Below, in pieces: positions 51,812 to 60,554 of a DNA stretch of 64,000 nucleotides (its first letter is position 1; the number at the start of each line of letters is the position of its first letter). The translations under genes and the position numbers were made by a program. The stretch covers positions 1 through 64,000 of the forward strand of contig JALEJU010000039.1 of the NCBI GenBank assembly GCA_022769485.1, given 5' to 3'. The notes beneath the pieces are model-generated. The model was not told where the DNA came from, made no database searches, and saw only the letters and a program-made list of their open reading frames with translations. Source of the DNA: Bacillota bacterium (GTDB taxonomy: Bacteria > Bacillota > Clostridia > Peptostreptococcales > Anaerovoracaceae).

Positions 51812-53075
51812 ATCTTTTTCCAAATTCCTGCAGTTTCGCCTCAAAACAAGCGCAGCGCTCTCCGCTGTCCAATAGTCCTGTATCCTTGCAATTTGAACAT
51901 TTATATCGAATATCCATATAGTCGGCGGGATAATTATGATCTGTCAACAGATACGCTTTTTCTCCGCCCAGTTTCTGCATTTTATCCCGAATCATCCGGA
52001 TATCCCGCTTAGCAGATTCTCCTCCGCCAAGCATTTTTTTGGAAATTTCCAGCCCCAGGCTGCGAAGTTCCTCTTCAATTTCCTGAATCCGGGGAATTGC
52101 CGCGAAAACTTCCTCTCTGCGCTTTCCTGCGGCCTCCTCTTCCTCTCTGCGATCCGCTTCATACGAATCCATCGCCTGCTGGATGATATTTCCTCCGGAA
52201 GCGCTGCTTTCAGCCCCCGGCACGCTTTTCCGGTCTCCCTCTTTCCAATTTTTTAAAATTCCGTTTACATAATTTATACTGGGGTTAGGAATCCCGCTGC
52301 TTTTACCGCAAGCCTCCAAAATTTTATCTAAATCAAAACCAAGCTCATCAAACCAGCTGTCCATAATCTTCTGCTCCGCCTCGCCGGGAAGACGAACAAA
52401 GCCTAATGCTTTAAAAATACGTTTGTACAGATAATGACGGTTATCTGTTTCCTGTACATGCTCCTTTATCTGCTCTAATGTCCGCAGCCCGGAAGAAGCC
52501 CATTGGTGGACCACCGCACCCACATAAGATGCTTTGTTATTGCCCCGCCTTTTTGTGCAGTATTCATACGCATAAAGAATCACTTCCGGAGAAAATTCGT
52601 AATCGCTGAGCCAGGACGCTATAGTAAGCGGTTCTTTTGCGGTAAAGGGTCTTCCTGTAATTTGCTCAATCCGGTTATATAAAATACGGATTTCTTCCTC
52701 ATCAAGCCCGCCGCCGGACTGTCTGGCAGTATTTTTTCCCGCGTCTTTGTTCCCTTTTCCGTAAAGCTGTTCTTTCAGATTCAAAAATTCAACTTTGTAA
52801 CGAAGCTTGTCCTCCTCGCCGGCGTAATGTTTTCTGATTACGCCTTTTGCCTCCCAGTATGACCAGGCTTTCAGCACGTCCTCCACACTCAGGGACAGCT
52901 GCCTGGCAATGTCTTCGTGGGACAGTGTCACCCGTATTCCCGCATACATGGACGCAAATAAATACACCTTGACATAATCGCCCGGTGCATTTGCCATATA
53001 TTCGCTTATAAAAACGTTCTCTACGTGCGTATCGTACAAGTAGTAGTTTTTAATTTTTTCCCGTTTGAAACTCAT
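51795..53075 (-). CDS. DnaD-like primosomal protein fused to the N-terminal part of a helicase loader
   Basis: A 426-residue replication protein. Residues about 20-85 form a winged-helix start (TLSHEDIARQLSLSVEDVLK), 125-205 and 210-280 are two DnaD C-terminal-type (DDBH2) units (FSPEVILYAYEYCTKR and FDLDKILEACGKSSG), and 320-426 match the N-terminal region of clostridial DnaC/DnaI loaders, with zinc ligands C393, C396, C408 and C410 (YKCSNCKDTG...CAC). The AAA+ ATPase domain that normally follows is missing. It lies downstream of dnaB, the helicase it would help load. Confidence 0.8.
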   Translation of the reverse strand: MSFKREKIKNYYLYDTHVENVFISEYMANAPGDYVKVYLFASMYAGIRVTLSHEDIARQLSLSVEDVLKAWSYWEAKGVIRKHYAGEEDKLRYKVEFLNLKEQLYGKGNKDAGKNTARQSGGGLDEEEIRILYNRIEQITGRPFTAKEPLTIASWLSDYEFSPEVILYAYEYCTKRRGNNKASYVGAVVHQWASSGLRTLEQIKEHVQETDNRHYLYKRIFKALGFVRLPGEAEQKIMDSWFDELGFDLDKILEACGKSSGIPNPSINYVNGILKNWKEGDRKSVPGAESSASGGNIIQQAMDSYEADRREEEEAAGKRREEVFAAIPRIQEIEEELRSLGLEISKKMLGGGESAKRDIRMIRDKMQKLGGEKAYLLTDHNYPADYMDIRYKCSNCKDTGLLDSGERCACFEAKLQEFGKRFEKKA

Positions 53076-53107
53076 ATCGTTTCCTCTGTTCTGCTGTTCT
53101 GCGTCCC

Positions 53108-53296
53108 TTACTGTTCCGCGTTCAGATCCGCCAGCAATTTTTCCAAATCAATACCGTGGCTGTCCGCTGCTTCCTCCAGCGTTTCGCTGGCTGCTCCCGG
53201 GCAGCCCACGCAGGGCATGCCGCTGTTGAAAAGAACTTCTGTAAAAGCCTCGTTTATCTGTAAAATTTCGTCTATGCGCATGTCTTTTGTGATCAT
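53108..53296 (-). CDS. DUF1858 redox-disulfide domain protein
   Basis: A 62-residue protein of the DUF1858/ScdA-N-like type, named for a CxxC-like pair: here GMPCVGCPGAASETLEEAAD, with MRIDEILQINEAFTEVLFNS before it. Often found near hybrid-cluster proteins or fused to iron-sulfur enzymes; role unclear. Here it sits alone between dnaB and the DnaD-like gene, in the same orientation. Confidence 0.85.
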   Translation of the reverse strand: MITKDMRIDEILQINEAFTEVLFNSGMPCVGCPGAASETLEEAADSHGIDLEKLLADLNAEQ

Positions 53297-53320
53297 GAAA
53301 TCCTCCTACATCAAATACGT

Positions 53321-54655
53321 TTACGAATCCGACCGGTGGCTGGAATCCGCAAAGCGCGTATATTTGCCCAGCCAAGTAACCTCTACGGTTCCTGTGGGAC
53401 CGCTTCTCTGTTTTGCGATAATCACCTCGCAGCAATTAGGTTTATCCGTTTCCGGATTATAATATTCATCCCGATAAAGGAACATGACGATATCCGCATC
53501 CTGTTCAATAGAACCGGACTCCCTCAAATCGGACAAAATGGGTCGATGGTCTGTTCGGAGTTCCGGCGCCCGGGACAGCTGGGACAGCACGATAACCGGG
53601 CAGTCCAGCTCTCTTGCCAGCTGCTTTAAAAAGCGGGACAAAGCGCTGATTTCCTGCTGGCGGCTCTCCGACCGCCCCTCAAACGCCATAAGCTGTAAGT
53701 AGTCCACGATTACCAGGTCAAGCCCTTTTTCCGCTTTCATCCTGCGGCATTTATTTTTTACTTCCATCACGCCGATGCCCGGCGTATCGTCAATAAAAAT
53801 ATTCGCTTCGGAAAGGCGATCCAGAGCCATATGCACATTGTCCCAGTCCGCCCGGTCCAGATTTCCCGTCTGCAGCTTCTTCATATCCACCCGGGATTCC
53901 ATAGAAAGCAGCCGCTGACTTAACTGTTCCCGGGACATTTCCAAGCTGAAAATCAAAACGTTGGCTCCGCCGTTGAGCGCCGCCCTTTGCGCTATATTCA
54001 AGGCAAACGCGGTCTTTCCCATGCTGGGACGAGCCGCCAGCATAATCAGATCGGACTTCTGCAAACCGGAGGTCTTCGCATCCAGATCCACAAACCCCGT
54101 GGTTATACCGGTTAAAGACCCTTCCTGTGCGGAAAGCTCGTCGATCTTCTGGATATTTCGCCAGAGAATATCCTTTAAGGCTTCAAAGTCTCTGGTCTGG
54201 CGGGATTGGGCAATCTCGAAAATCTCCCGTTCCGCCCCGTCCAAAATTTCTTCCGGCTCCGATTTTTCTTTATAGGCGTTCTCCATTATATCCGAAGCGG
54301 AAGCGATCAAACGTCTGAGAAGAGCCTTATCACCGATGATTTTCGCATACTGCACAGCGTTGGAGGTGGAGGGTACCATAGAAGAAAGCGTAGCGATGTA
54401 CGCCCGTCCGCCCACCATTTCCAGAGAGTTTCTCTTTTTCAATTCCTCCGACACGGTCAGCATATCCACCGGCTCGTTCCTGCGGTACAGATTTGTAATC
54501 GCCGTATAGATTTCTTTGTGCATTTCATTGTAAAAGTCTTCCGCTTTTAAAATTTCAAGCACGTTGAAAAGAGCTTCTTTGTCCAGAATCACAGATCCCA
54601 GCACCGACTTTTCCGCCTCTTCGCTGTGAGGAGGGATGCGTTCCATTTCACTCAT
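53321..54655 (-). CDS. dnaB: Replicative DNA helicase DnaB
   Basis: Hexameric helicase of the replication fork. The 444 residues hold the N-terminal domain (IPPHSEEAEKSVLGSVILDK), Walker A ARPSMGKTAFALNIA, Walker B LDLVIVDYLQLM, and the C-terminal DLRESGSIEQDADIVMFLYR. Family length. Follows rplI in the standard order gdpP-rplI-dnaB. Confidence 0.97.
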   Translation of the reverse strand: MSEMERIPPHSEEAEKSVLGSVILDKEALFNVLEILKAEDFYNEMHKEIYTAITNLYRRNEPVDMLTVSEELKKRNSLEMVGGRAYIATLSSMVPSTSNAVQYAKIIGDKALLRRLIASASDIMENAYKEKSEPEEILDGAEREIFEIAQSRQTRDFEALKDILWRNIQKIDELSAQEGSLTGITTGFVDLDAKTSGLQKSDLIMLAARPSMGKTAFALNIAQRAALNGGANVLIFSLEMSREQLSQRLLSMESRVDMKKLQTGNLDRADWDNVHMALDRLSEANIFIDDTPGIGVMEVKNKCRRMKAEKGLDLVIVDYLQLMAFEGRSESRQQEISALSRFLKQLARELDCPVIVLSQLSRAPELRTDHRPILSDLRESGSIEQDADIVMFLYRDEYYNPETDKPNCCEVIIAKQRSGPTGTVEVTWLGKYTRFADSSHRSDS

Positions 54656-54682
54656 AATTTGTACCTTGCGTCCCCGAAGCGT

Positions 54683-55126
54683 TTATGCCTCGATTACAAC
54701 CCGCAGTTTCGCTGTAACATCCTGGAACAGCTTTACTTCTACCGTATGTTCGCCCGCCTGTTTAATAGGGCTGTCCAAAAGCATCTTCTTCTTGTCAATT
54801 TCAATACCGTGCTGTTCTTTTAATGCATCCGCAATATCCTTGGATGTAATGGAGCCGAACAGTCGCCCGCCTTCTCCGGATTTGGTTTCGATTTTTACCT
54901 TGAGCAGGGCGATCTTTTTCGCGATTTCTTTCGCGGATTCCTGATCTTCCGCAAAACGTGCCGCGCGAAGAGCATTTTCACGTTCCAAAGCTTTCAGATT
55001 GGCATCAGTAGCTTCCTTTGCCAGTCCTCTGGGAAGCAGCATGTTTCGTGCGTAACCGTCGCTGACCTTCGCTACTGTACCGGCCTTGCCGATGCCTTTT
55101 ACATCCTGTACTAAAATTACTTTCAT
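54683..55126 (-). CDS. rplI: 50S ribosomal protein L9
   Basis: A 147-residue L9 with the N-terminal rRNA-binding domain ([33 protein letters not shown]), a long connecting helix and the C-terminal domain ([20 protein letters not shown]). Between gdpP and dnaB. Confidence 0.98.
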   Translation of the reverse strand: MKVILVQDVKGIGKAGTVAKVSDGYARNMLLPRGLAKEATDANLKALERENALRAARFAEDQESAKEIAKKIALLKVKIETKSGEGGRLFGSITSKDIADALKEQHGIEIDKKKMLLDSPIKQAGEHTVEVKLFQDVTAKLRVVIEA

Positions 55127-55141
55127 TTCTTTCTGTCCTTT

Positions 55142-57118
55142 CTATTTCCCGATTTCTGAAATCAGATCCTTCACCTGCCGGATGGTTTCCTCCAGGGAAA
55201 GATCCGTCTGGGCGCCTGCCATACTCAGATGGCCGCCTCCTCCTAATTTTTCCAATAACGTCTGTACGTTGATTTCTCCTAACGAACGGGCACTGACAAC
55301 AGTTTTTCCGCTGTCATTGCGCAGGATTGCAAAGCTGGCTCGAACGCCCTGCAGATTTAAAAGCTCATCCGCTGCCTGAGCCGCGATAATCTGCGCACTG
55401 CTGAAAACTCCTTCTCCGCTGGTCAGCGCGATTCCTCCGGGCAGCACCTCCGCATTTGCAATCAAAAGCGACTTCTGTTTCATAGTCTCTTCGTCCACCT
55501 GGAAGAACTGCTTTACCTTGGAAAGCTCCGCACCGTTCCGCCGCAGCCAAGACGCCGCCTCAAAGGTTCGCACACCTGTGCGGATGGAAAAATTCTTGGT
55601 ATCCAGAGAGATGCCCGCCAGCAGCAGCTCTGCTTCCAGCCGATCCACAGGCTTTTTCCCTCCGCCCATGTAAGTAAAAATCTCCGTAACCAGCTCAGAT
55701 GCCGAAGATGCATAGCTTTCCATATATGTCAGCGTAGCGTTTTCAATACAGTCTTCTGTCTTTCTGTGATGATCGATGACCATTATTTTATCCGTCAGGT
55801 TCAGCAGCTCCGGACATTCTACCAAAGATGTGCGGTGGGTGTCTACCACCACCAGCAGCGTATCACGGCTGATGAGTTCCATTGCTTCCTCGCCGGAGAT
55901 CAGATGGTAATCATTCGCTGCCGTAACCTGCTCTATAACGGGATCCATATACCCTGTAACCTCATTTATTACCACATACGCCTCTTTATCCCGGTTCTCC
56001 GCCATCCGCCAGATGCCCAAAGCGGCTCCTAAACTGTCCAGATCCGGATTTTTATGACCCATGACGATAACGCAGTCGGACTGATCGATCATCTGCCGCA
56101 GAGCGTGAGCCATAATCCGGGACTTTCCCTTGTTTCTTTTTTCAACAGTCTGGAGCTTCCCTCCGTAATATTCTACCCGGCTGCGTTTCCGAACCACCGC
56201 CTGATCGCCGCCCCGCCCCAGCGCCAAATCCAAAGCCGACAAAGCATATTCCTCGTTTTCAGATAAGGTTTTTCCGCCTTTTCCGATACCGATGGACAGC
56301 GACGCGGGAAAATCGGCATCCGTCTCGATGCTTCGAATCTCATCCAGAATGGAAAACTTACCGGCTTCTAATCTGCGGTAATACTGCTCCTGAAACACGA
56401 CAAAATAGCGGTCGCTTCGATACTTTACCGCCGTGGTGGCCATACGGCCCACCCATTGACGAATGGCGGTTTCGATCTGCGCCGCAATAATGGACTTCCG
56501 TTCGTCCGGCGAACTGGCAATCAATTCATCGTAATTATCCACAATAATGTGCGCGTGACAGATCTGCTCATCGCCGTATCTGTGCTGCAGATTCTTCAAT
56601 TCGGTCACATCCATCCAGTACAGCATGGTGTTCCCTTTCATATCACCGTCAAGAACGGTGGCAATTACCTTATAAATCTGATCCTCCCGGTTAATCTCCA
56701 GAAAAGAAAGGGATTCGCCTTCCTCCGGGCTTTCAAAATCGCCCAGCCGGAGCCCCGTAAGCTCCGCCAGCACAGAATTAAACATCCGACCCTCCGGATA
56801 AATATCCGAAAACCTCTGATTAAACCAAATTAAAACTCCGTGGCTGTCCACCAAACAAAGGGGCAGGGGGTTATTCAGCAAAATCGGCCGCACCGTATTT
56901 TCCAAATCGGAAGTAACAGTCTCTACATAGTCTCCCAGCAGTTCTTTTCGGGATTGAACTAAGTGCGCGTGATAAAAACAGATTCCAATAATCACTACAA
57001 ATGCAACCACCCCGACCCATACCTGAAAATAAGTCAAAATGGCGGCAAATAGAATCATTATAATAAGATTCGCTCTGAAATAAGGGGACAACAGGTTTTT
57101 TAAGAACGTGTTTTCCAC
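55142..57118 (-). CDS. gdpP: GdpP-type c-di-AMP phosphodiesterase
   Basis: Hydrolyses cyclic di-AMP. The 659 residues show two N-terminal membrane helices, a PAS-like domain (PLCLVDSHGVLIWFNQRFSD), a degenerate GGDEF domain, and a DHH-DHHA1 phosphoesterase with VMGHKNPDLDSLGAALG, VVDTHRTSL, MVIDHHRKTED and GGGGHLSMAGAQ. GTG at 57118 with GGAG ten bases ahead is chosen; an ATG 48 bases earlier has no ribosome site and would add a non-family extension. Confidence 0.94.
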   Translation of the reverse strand: MENTFLKNLLSPYFRANLIIMILFAAILTYFQVWVGVVAFVVIIGICFYHAHLVQSRKELLGDYVETVTSDLENTVRPILLNNPLPLCLVDSHGVLIWFNQRFSDIYPEGRMFNSVLAELTGLRLGDFESPEEGESLSFLEINREDQIYKVIATVLDGDMKGNTMLYWMDVTELKNLQHRYGDEQICHAHIIVDNYDELIASSPDERKSIIAAQIETAIRQWVGRMATTAVKYRSDRYFVVFQEQYYRRLEAGKFSILDEIRSIETDADFPASLSIGIGKGGKTLSENEEYALSALDLALGRGGDQAVVRKRSRVEYYGGKLQTVEKRNKGKSRIMAHALRQMIDQSDCVIVMGHKNPDLDSLGAALGIWRMAENRDKEAYVVINEVTGYMDPVIEQVTAANDYHLISGEEAMELISRDTLLVVVDTHRTSLVECPELLNLTDKIMVIDHHRKTEDCIENATLTYMESYASSASELVTEIFTYMGGGKKPVDRLEAELLLAGISLDTKNFSIRTGVRTFEAASWLRRNGAELSKVKQFFQVDEETMKQKSLLIANAEVLPGGIALTSGEGVFSSAQIIAAQAADELLNLQGVRASFAILRNDSGKTVVSARSLGEINVQTLLEKLGGGGHLSMAGAQTDLSLEETIRQVKDLISEIGK

Positions 57119-57202
57119 GATGCCTCTTCTCCTTTGTCTGATTTCTTGCAGCGCGGATACAACCATCCACAGCCTTGGATTTTTTAATATTTTGAGGTAT
57201 GT

Positions 57203-57231
57203 ATTATATCATATCTCCGGAGAACTGTAAA
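57203..57231 (-). promoter_or_regulatory. Promoter of the gdpP-rplI-dnaB operon
   Basis: -35 TTTACA (57231-57226), 17-base spacer, perfect -10 TATAAT (57208-57203). Confidence 0.75.
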
Positions 57232-57263
57232 CCACAGAGCCTCCCGGCATTCCTCGACAAAAA

Positions 57264-57295
57264 CGACAAAAGCGCCTTCCGCATGGAAGGCGCCC
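57264..57295 (-). terminator. Terminator after rpsR
   Basis: On the minus strand GCGCCTTCC (57293-57285) pairs with GGAAGGCGC (57280-57272) around four bases and is followed by TTTTGTCGTTTTTG. Confidence 0.9.
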
Positions 57296-57314
57296 GGTTG
57301 AAATCCTTATATGA

Positions 57315-57548
57315 TTAGTCAGCTACATAGGGCAGCAGGGCCACGATTCTGGCTCTTTTAATCGCTTTTGTAACTTCTCTCTGATGAATTGCACAAGTTC
57401 CCGTAATCCGCTTGGGCAGAATCTTGCCTCTTTCGGTTACATACTTTCTGAGCTTTTCAACATCTTTGTAATCAATGGCTTCGGTTTTATCGGCACAGAA
57501 CTGGCAAACCTTTTTTCTTCTCATGCCGCCGCGTCTTTTATCCATCAT
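57315..57548 (-). CDS. rpsR: 30S ribosomal protein S18
   Basis: A 77-residue S18: [54 protein letters not shown]. It keeps a CxxC plus later Cys/His set, so it is of the zinc-ribbon-like type. Last gene of rpsF-ssb-rpsR. Confidence 0.98.
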   Translation of the reverse strand: MMDKRRGGMRRKKVCQFCADKTEAIDYKDVEKLRKYVTERGKILPKRITGTCAIHQREVTKAIKRARIVALLPYVAD

Positions 57549-57573
57549 AATTCCTTACTTCCTTTCCTGAGAT

Positions 57574-57993
57574 TTAAAACGGAATATCGTCGTCGTCGTC
57601 CAAGGCCTGAAAACCTTCAGGAACGTCGGCCGGAGCTTTGGGCTCGGATCCGCCGAAATCGGAGGCGCCGGAACCGCTTCTGTCTCCACGATCTAAAAAC
57701 TCGACTCTGTCAGCATAGACTTCCGTCGTATACCGGGTTTCTCCGGACTGGGTCTTATAGCTTCCCGTCTGAATCCGTCCCTGCACCGCTACCTGTCTTC
57801 CTTTCGTCAGAAAACGCTCGCAGAGCTCCGCCGTTTTGCCGAAGCAGACAATGCGGATAAAATCCGCCGTCTTTTCTTTCGCCATGGGACGGTCAACCGC
57901 CAACGTAAAATTCGCCACAGCAGTTTCGCTCTGAGGGATGTAACGAAGTTCCGGGTCTCTGGTAAGCCTACCGATCAGTATTACTGCATTCAT
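57574..57993 (-). CDS. ssb: Single-stranded DNA-binding protein
   Basis: A 139-residue OB-fold protein (MNAVILIGRLTRDPELRYIP, RIVCFGKTAELCERFLTKGR, GRIQTGSYKTQSGETRYTTE) with the acidic partner-binding tail ending DDDDDIPF. Lies between rpsF and rpsR as in most Firmicutes. Confidence 0.98.
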   Translation of the reverse strand: MNAVILIGRLTRDPELRYIPQSETAVANFTLAVDRPMAKEKTADFIRIVCFGKTAELCERFLTKGRQVAVQGRIQTGSYKTQSGETRYTTEVYADRVEFLDRGDRSGSGASDFGGSEPKAPADVPEGFQALDDDDDIPF

Positions 57994-58001
57994 CGTTTCA
58001 C

Positions 58002-58289
58002 CTACTTTTCGTCTTTGTTGACGATGATGTGTCTGATAATGCTGTCAGAAATTCTCAGTCTTCTGTCGAGTTCCTTCGGAAGCGTCGGATTTGCAGTAAA
58101 TTCGATTACTACATAATATCCTTCATTCTTCTTCTGGATGGGGTAAGCAAGCTTTCTCATTCCCCATACATCTACTTTGCCGACTTCGCCGTCAGCCGCG
58201 ATAACGGATTTAACCATTTCTGTAGCGGCTTCCTTTTTATCGTCTTCCAAAGCAGCATCGATGATGAACATTACCTCATAATTGCTCAT
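58002..58289 (-). CDS. rpsF: 30S ribosomal protein S6
   Basis: A 95-residue S6 (YEVMFIIDAALEDDKKEAAT, VDVWGMRKLAYPIQKKNEGY, RRLRISDSIIRHIIV). ATG at 58289 lies eight bases after GGGAGG; a GTG three codons earlier overlaps that site and is unlikely. First gene of the operon. Confidence 0.98.
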   Translation of the reverse strand: MSNYEVMFIIDAALEDDKKEAATEMVKSVIAADGEVGKVDVWGMRKLAYPIQKKNEGYYVVIEFTANPTLPKELDRRLRISDSIIRHIIVNKDEK

Positions 58290-58428
58290 TTGTTTCACCT
58301 CCCTGTGGACTAAATGGCCCTTCTCTCAGAAGGGCAGAGAATACGAATTTCATAACCTGAAATTCCCGCGTAAACATTTCGCCGTGGGTGCCGTGCTCTG
58401 CCTTCGCCCTCCGGCTCGTTAACCGCGT
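58290..58428 (-). promoter_or_regulatory. rpsF operon leader with hairpin
   Basis: About 139 bases lie between the promoter and rpsF. GCCCTTCT (58335-58328 on the minus strand) pairs with AGAAGGGC (58324-58317) just before the ribosome site. In many bacteria the S6-S18 complex binds such a leader to repress its own operon; I could not confirm the conserved bases. Confidence 0.45.
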
Positions 58429-58434
58429 GCAGAC

Positions 58435-58462
58435 ATTATATCACAAATCTTTAGAATTGCAA
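58435..58462 (-). promoter_or_regulatory. rpsF-ssb-rpsR promoter
   Basis: -35 TTGCAA (58462-58457), 16-base spacer, -10 TATAAT (58440-58435), immediately after the end of htpG. Confidence 0.7.
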
Positions 58463-58467
58463 GGATT

Positions 58468-60357
58468 TTATACCATTAACCCGCAAATCATTTCGCTGAA
58501 TTCCGCCGGATTTTCCAGATTCATGCCGCCAATTAAACAAGCCTGACCGTATAAAATCTTCGCGTAGCGGCTTACGCTGTCTTTGTCGGTTTCGTACAGA
58601 GCCTTTAATTTTCCTGCGATGGGATGATCCGCACTGATTTCCAAAATCAATTTGGCTTTCACCTTCTCATCTTCGTGCCCTAAACTCATGGCATTTAACG
58701 TTTTTTCCATCTCTACGGAGAGATCGCCTTCGCTGCTGAGGCAGGCCGGATAATTTTTCAGCTTATTTGTAAAACGAACCTCCAATACGGAATCTCCCAA
58801 CGCCTCTTTCATATAGGCCAGCAGATCTTTCGCATTTTCGTTTTCTTTCTGCAAAGCATTTTTTTCTTCCTCCGTATCCAGATCCAGCTGCTGGGCACAG
58901 ACGTTGGCAAAGGCTTTTCCGTCGTAAGCACCGAACGTTCGCAGAACGAATTCATCGATGCTTTCTGTCAGATACAGGATTTCATACCCTTTGGCTTTGA
59001 CAGACTCTACCTGGGGCAGCAGTTCGATTTTTTCCGGAGTTTCTCCTGCCGCATAGAAAATCTTTTCCTGGTCTTCAGGCATACGCTCTGTGTATTCTTT
59101 TAAAGTGACCGGTTTATCCTGTGAAGAAGAACGGAACAGAAGCAAATCCTGCAGCTGGTCTTTGTGCGCGCCGTAATGATCGTAAGCGCCGAATTTCAGC
59201 TGAGGGCCGAAAGCCGCGAAAAATTCTTCGTAGGTATCCCTGTCTTCTTTCAGCATTTTTTCCAGTTCCGACTGAATTTTCTTTTCGATATTTTTCGCAA
59301 TCAACTTAAGCTGGTGATCCTGCTGAAGCATTTCTCTGGAAATGTTCAGGGACAAATCCGCACTGTCCACTAAACCTTTTACAAAGCTGAAATGGTCGGA
59401 CAGCAGGTCAGGGCACTTTTCCATGATCATAACCCCGTTGGAGTAAAGCTGAAGCCCCTTTTCGTAATCCTTGGCATAATAATTAAAGGGCGCTTGTTTG
59501 GGAATAAACAGAAGCGTATCGTAGGAAACCAGACCTTCGGTTTTGCTGTGGATTACCCGAGCCGGATCGGTAAAATCATAAAACTTTTCGTGATAAAACG
59601 CATTGTATTCCTCCGGCTTGATTTCATTTTTATTCTTGCGCCAGAGGGGAACCATGCTGTTCAGAGTCTGAACCTCTTTAAATGTTTCAAACTCATGCTT
59701 TTCCGGATCTTTCAGCCGCTGCTGCTCCATTTCCATCTGAATGGGGTAGGCAATATAATCCGAATATTTCTTTACAATACCCGAAATCCGGTATTGATCT
59801 AAAAATTCCCTGTATTTTTCTGTCTCTGTGTCCTCTTTCAGGAATAGAGTAATCGTCGTACCGTGGCTTTCCTTCTGACAGGGTTCAATAGTATAGCCGT
59901 CAGCGCCCTGGGATTCCCAGCGCCATGCCTGCTCCTGCCCGTAAGCTTTTGTTTCCACGCGAACTTTATCGCTGACCATAAATGCCGAGTAAAAACCCAC
60001 GCCGAATTGACCGATAATATCGATGTCTTCTTTCTTTTCCATGTCAGCTTTAAACGCCAGAGATCCGCTCTTTGCGATCACACCTAAATTCGACTCTAAT
60101 TCCTCCTGCGTCATACCGCAGCCGTTATCCTGAATCGTTAACGTACCCGCCGCCCGATCCGCGTCGAGGCGAATCAGGAAATCGCCGCGGTTCAGCTTTA
60201 CCGTCTCGTCGGTCAAAGAGCGGTAATACAATTTGTCGATTGCGTCGCTGGCATTAGAAATCAATTCCCGAAGGAAAATTTCCTTATTTGTGTAAATTGA
60301 ATGGATCATCAGATCCAGAAGTTTTTTGGATTCTGCCTGAAATTGTTTCTTTTCCAT
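58468..60357 (-). CDS. htpG: Molecular chaperone HtpG (Hsp90)
   Basis: Dimeric ATP-dependent chaperone in the cytosol. The 629 residues show KLLDLMIHSIYTNKEIFLRE, LIRLDAD, IQDNGCGMT, GQFGVGFYSAFMVSDKV and the middle and C-terminal domains to full length. Start at 60357 lies eight bases after AAAGGA. A CIRCE operator sits between promoter and gene, so HrcA is the likely regulator. Confidence 0.97.
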   Translation of the reverse strand: MEKKQFQAESKKLLDLMIHSIYTNKEIFLRELISNASDAIDKLYYRSLTDETVKLNRGDFLIRLDADRAAGTLTIQDNGCGMTQEELESNLGVIAKSGSLAFKADMEKKEDIDIIGQFGVGFYSAFMVSDKVRVETKAYGQEQAWRWESQGADGYTIEPCQKESHGTTITLFLKEDTETEKYREFLDQYRISGIVKKYSDYIAYPIQMEMEQQRLKDPEKHEFETFKEVQTLNSMVPLWRKNKNEIKPEEYNAFYHEKFYDFTDPARVIHSKTEGLVSYDTLLFIPKQAPFNYYAKDYEKGLQLYSNGVMIMEKCPDLLSDHFSFVKGLVDSADLSLNISREMLQQDHQLKLIAKNIEKKIQSELEKMLKEDRDTYEEFFAAFGPQLKFGAYDHYGAHKDQLQDLLLFRSSSQDKPVTLKEYTERMPEDQEKIFYAAGETPEKIELLPQVESVKAKGYEILYLTESIDEFVLRTFGAYDGKAFANVCAQQLDLDTEEEKNALQKENENAKDLLAYMKEALGDSVLEVRFTNKLKNYPACLSSEGDLSVEMEKTLNAMSLGHEDEKVKAKLILEISADHPIAGKLKALYETDKDSVSRYAKILYGQACLIGGMNLENPAEFSEMICGLMV

Positions 60358-60387
60358 TATGCTCATCCTTTCTGCGGCAGCTTTATT

Positions 60388-60414
60388 TTAGCACTCTCGC
60401 ATCGAGAGTGCTAA
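60388..60414 (-). promoter_or_regulatory. CIRCE operator (HrcA site) of htpG
   Basis: TTAGCACTC, nine bases, GAGTGCTAA: an exact match to the CIRCE consensus. It lies just after the predicted transcription start, the position where HrcA blocks groE and dnaK operons. Confidence 0.95.
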
Positions 60415-60425
60415 TCGATAGTTAC

Positions 60426-60454
60426 ACTATAGCACTCCCGTTTAGAGCTGTCAA
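60426..60454 (-). promoter_or_regulatory. htpG promoter
   Basis: Consensus -35 TTGACA (60454-60449), 17-base spacer, -10 TATAGT (60431-60426). The start of transcription should fall near 60419, at the edge of the CIRCE element. Confidence 0.85.
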
Positions 60455-60470
60455 GCAGGAGAAATGAGCT

Positions 60471-60499
60471 GCAGCCGGCGGAAAAAATCCGCCGGCTGC
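60471..60499. terminator. Hairpin terminator, htpG-proximal
   Basis: GCAGCCGGCGGA (60471-60482) pairs with TCCGCCGGCTGC (60488-60499); a T-run follows on the plus strand. Confidence 0.7.
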
Positions 60500-60520
60500 A
60501 TTTTTGCTTTTCTGCACAGC

Positions 60521-60545
60521 GCAGGCGGACATCCTGTCCGCCTGC
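60521..60545. terminator. Hairpin terminator behind the nucleotidyltransferase gene
   Basis: GCAGGCGGAC (60521-60530) pairs with GTCCGCCTGC (60536-60545) around five bases, with T5 next on the plus strand and A-rich sequence on the other side. It forms a tandem pair with 60471-60499. Confidence 0.7.
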
Positions 60546-60554
60546 TTTTTGATT

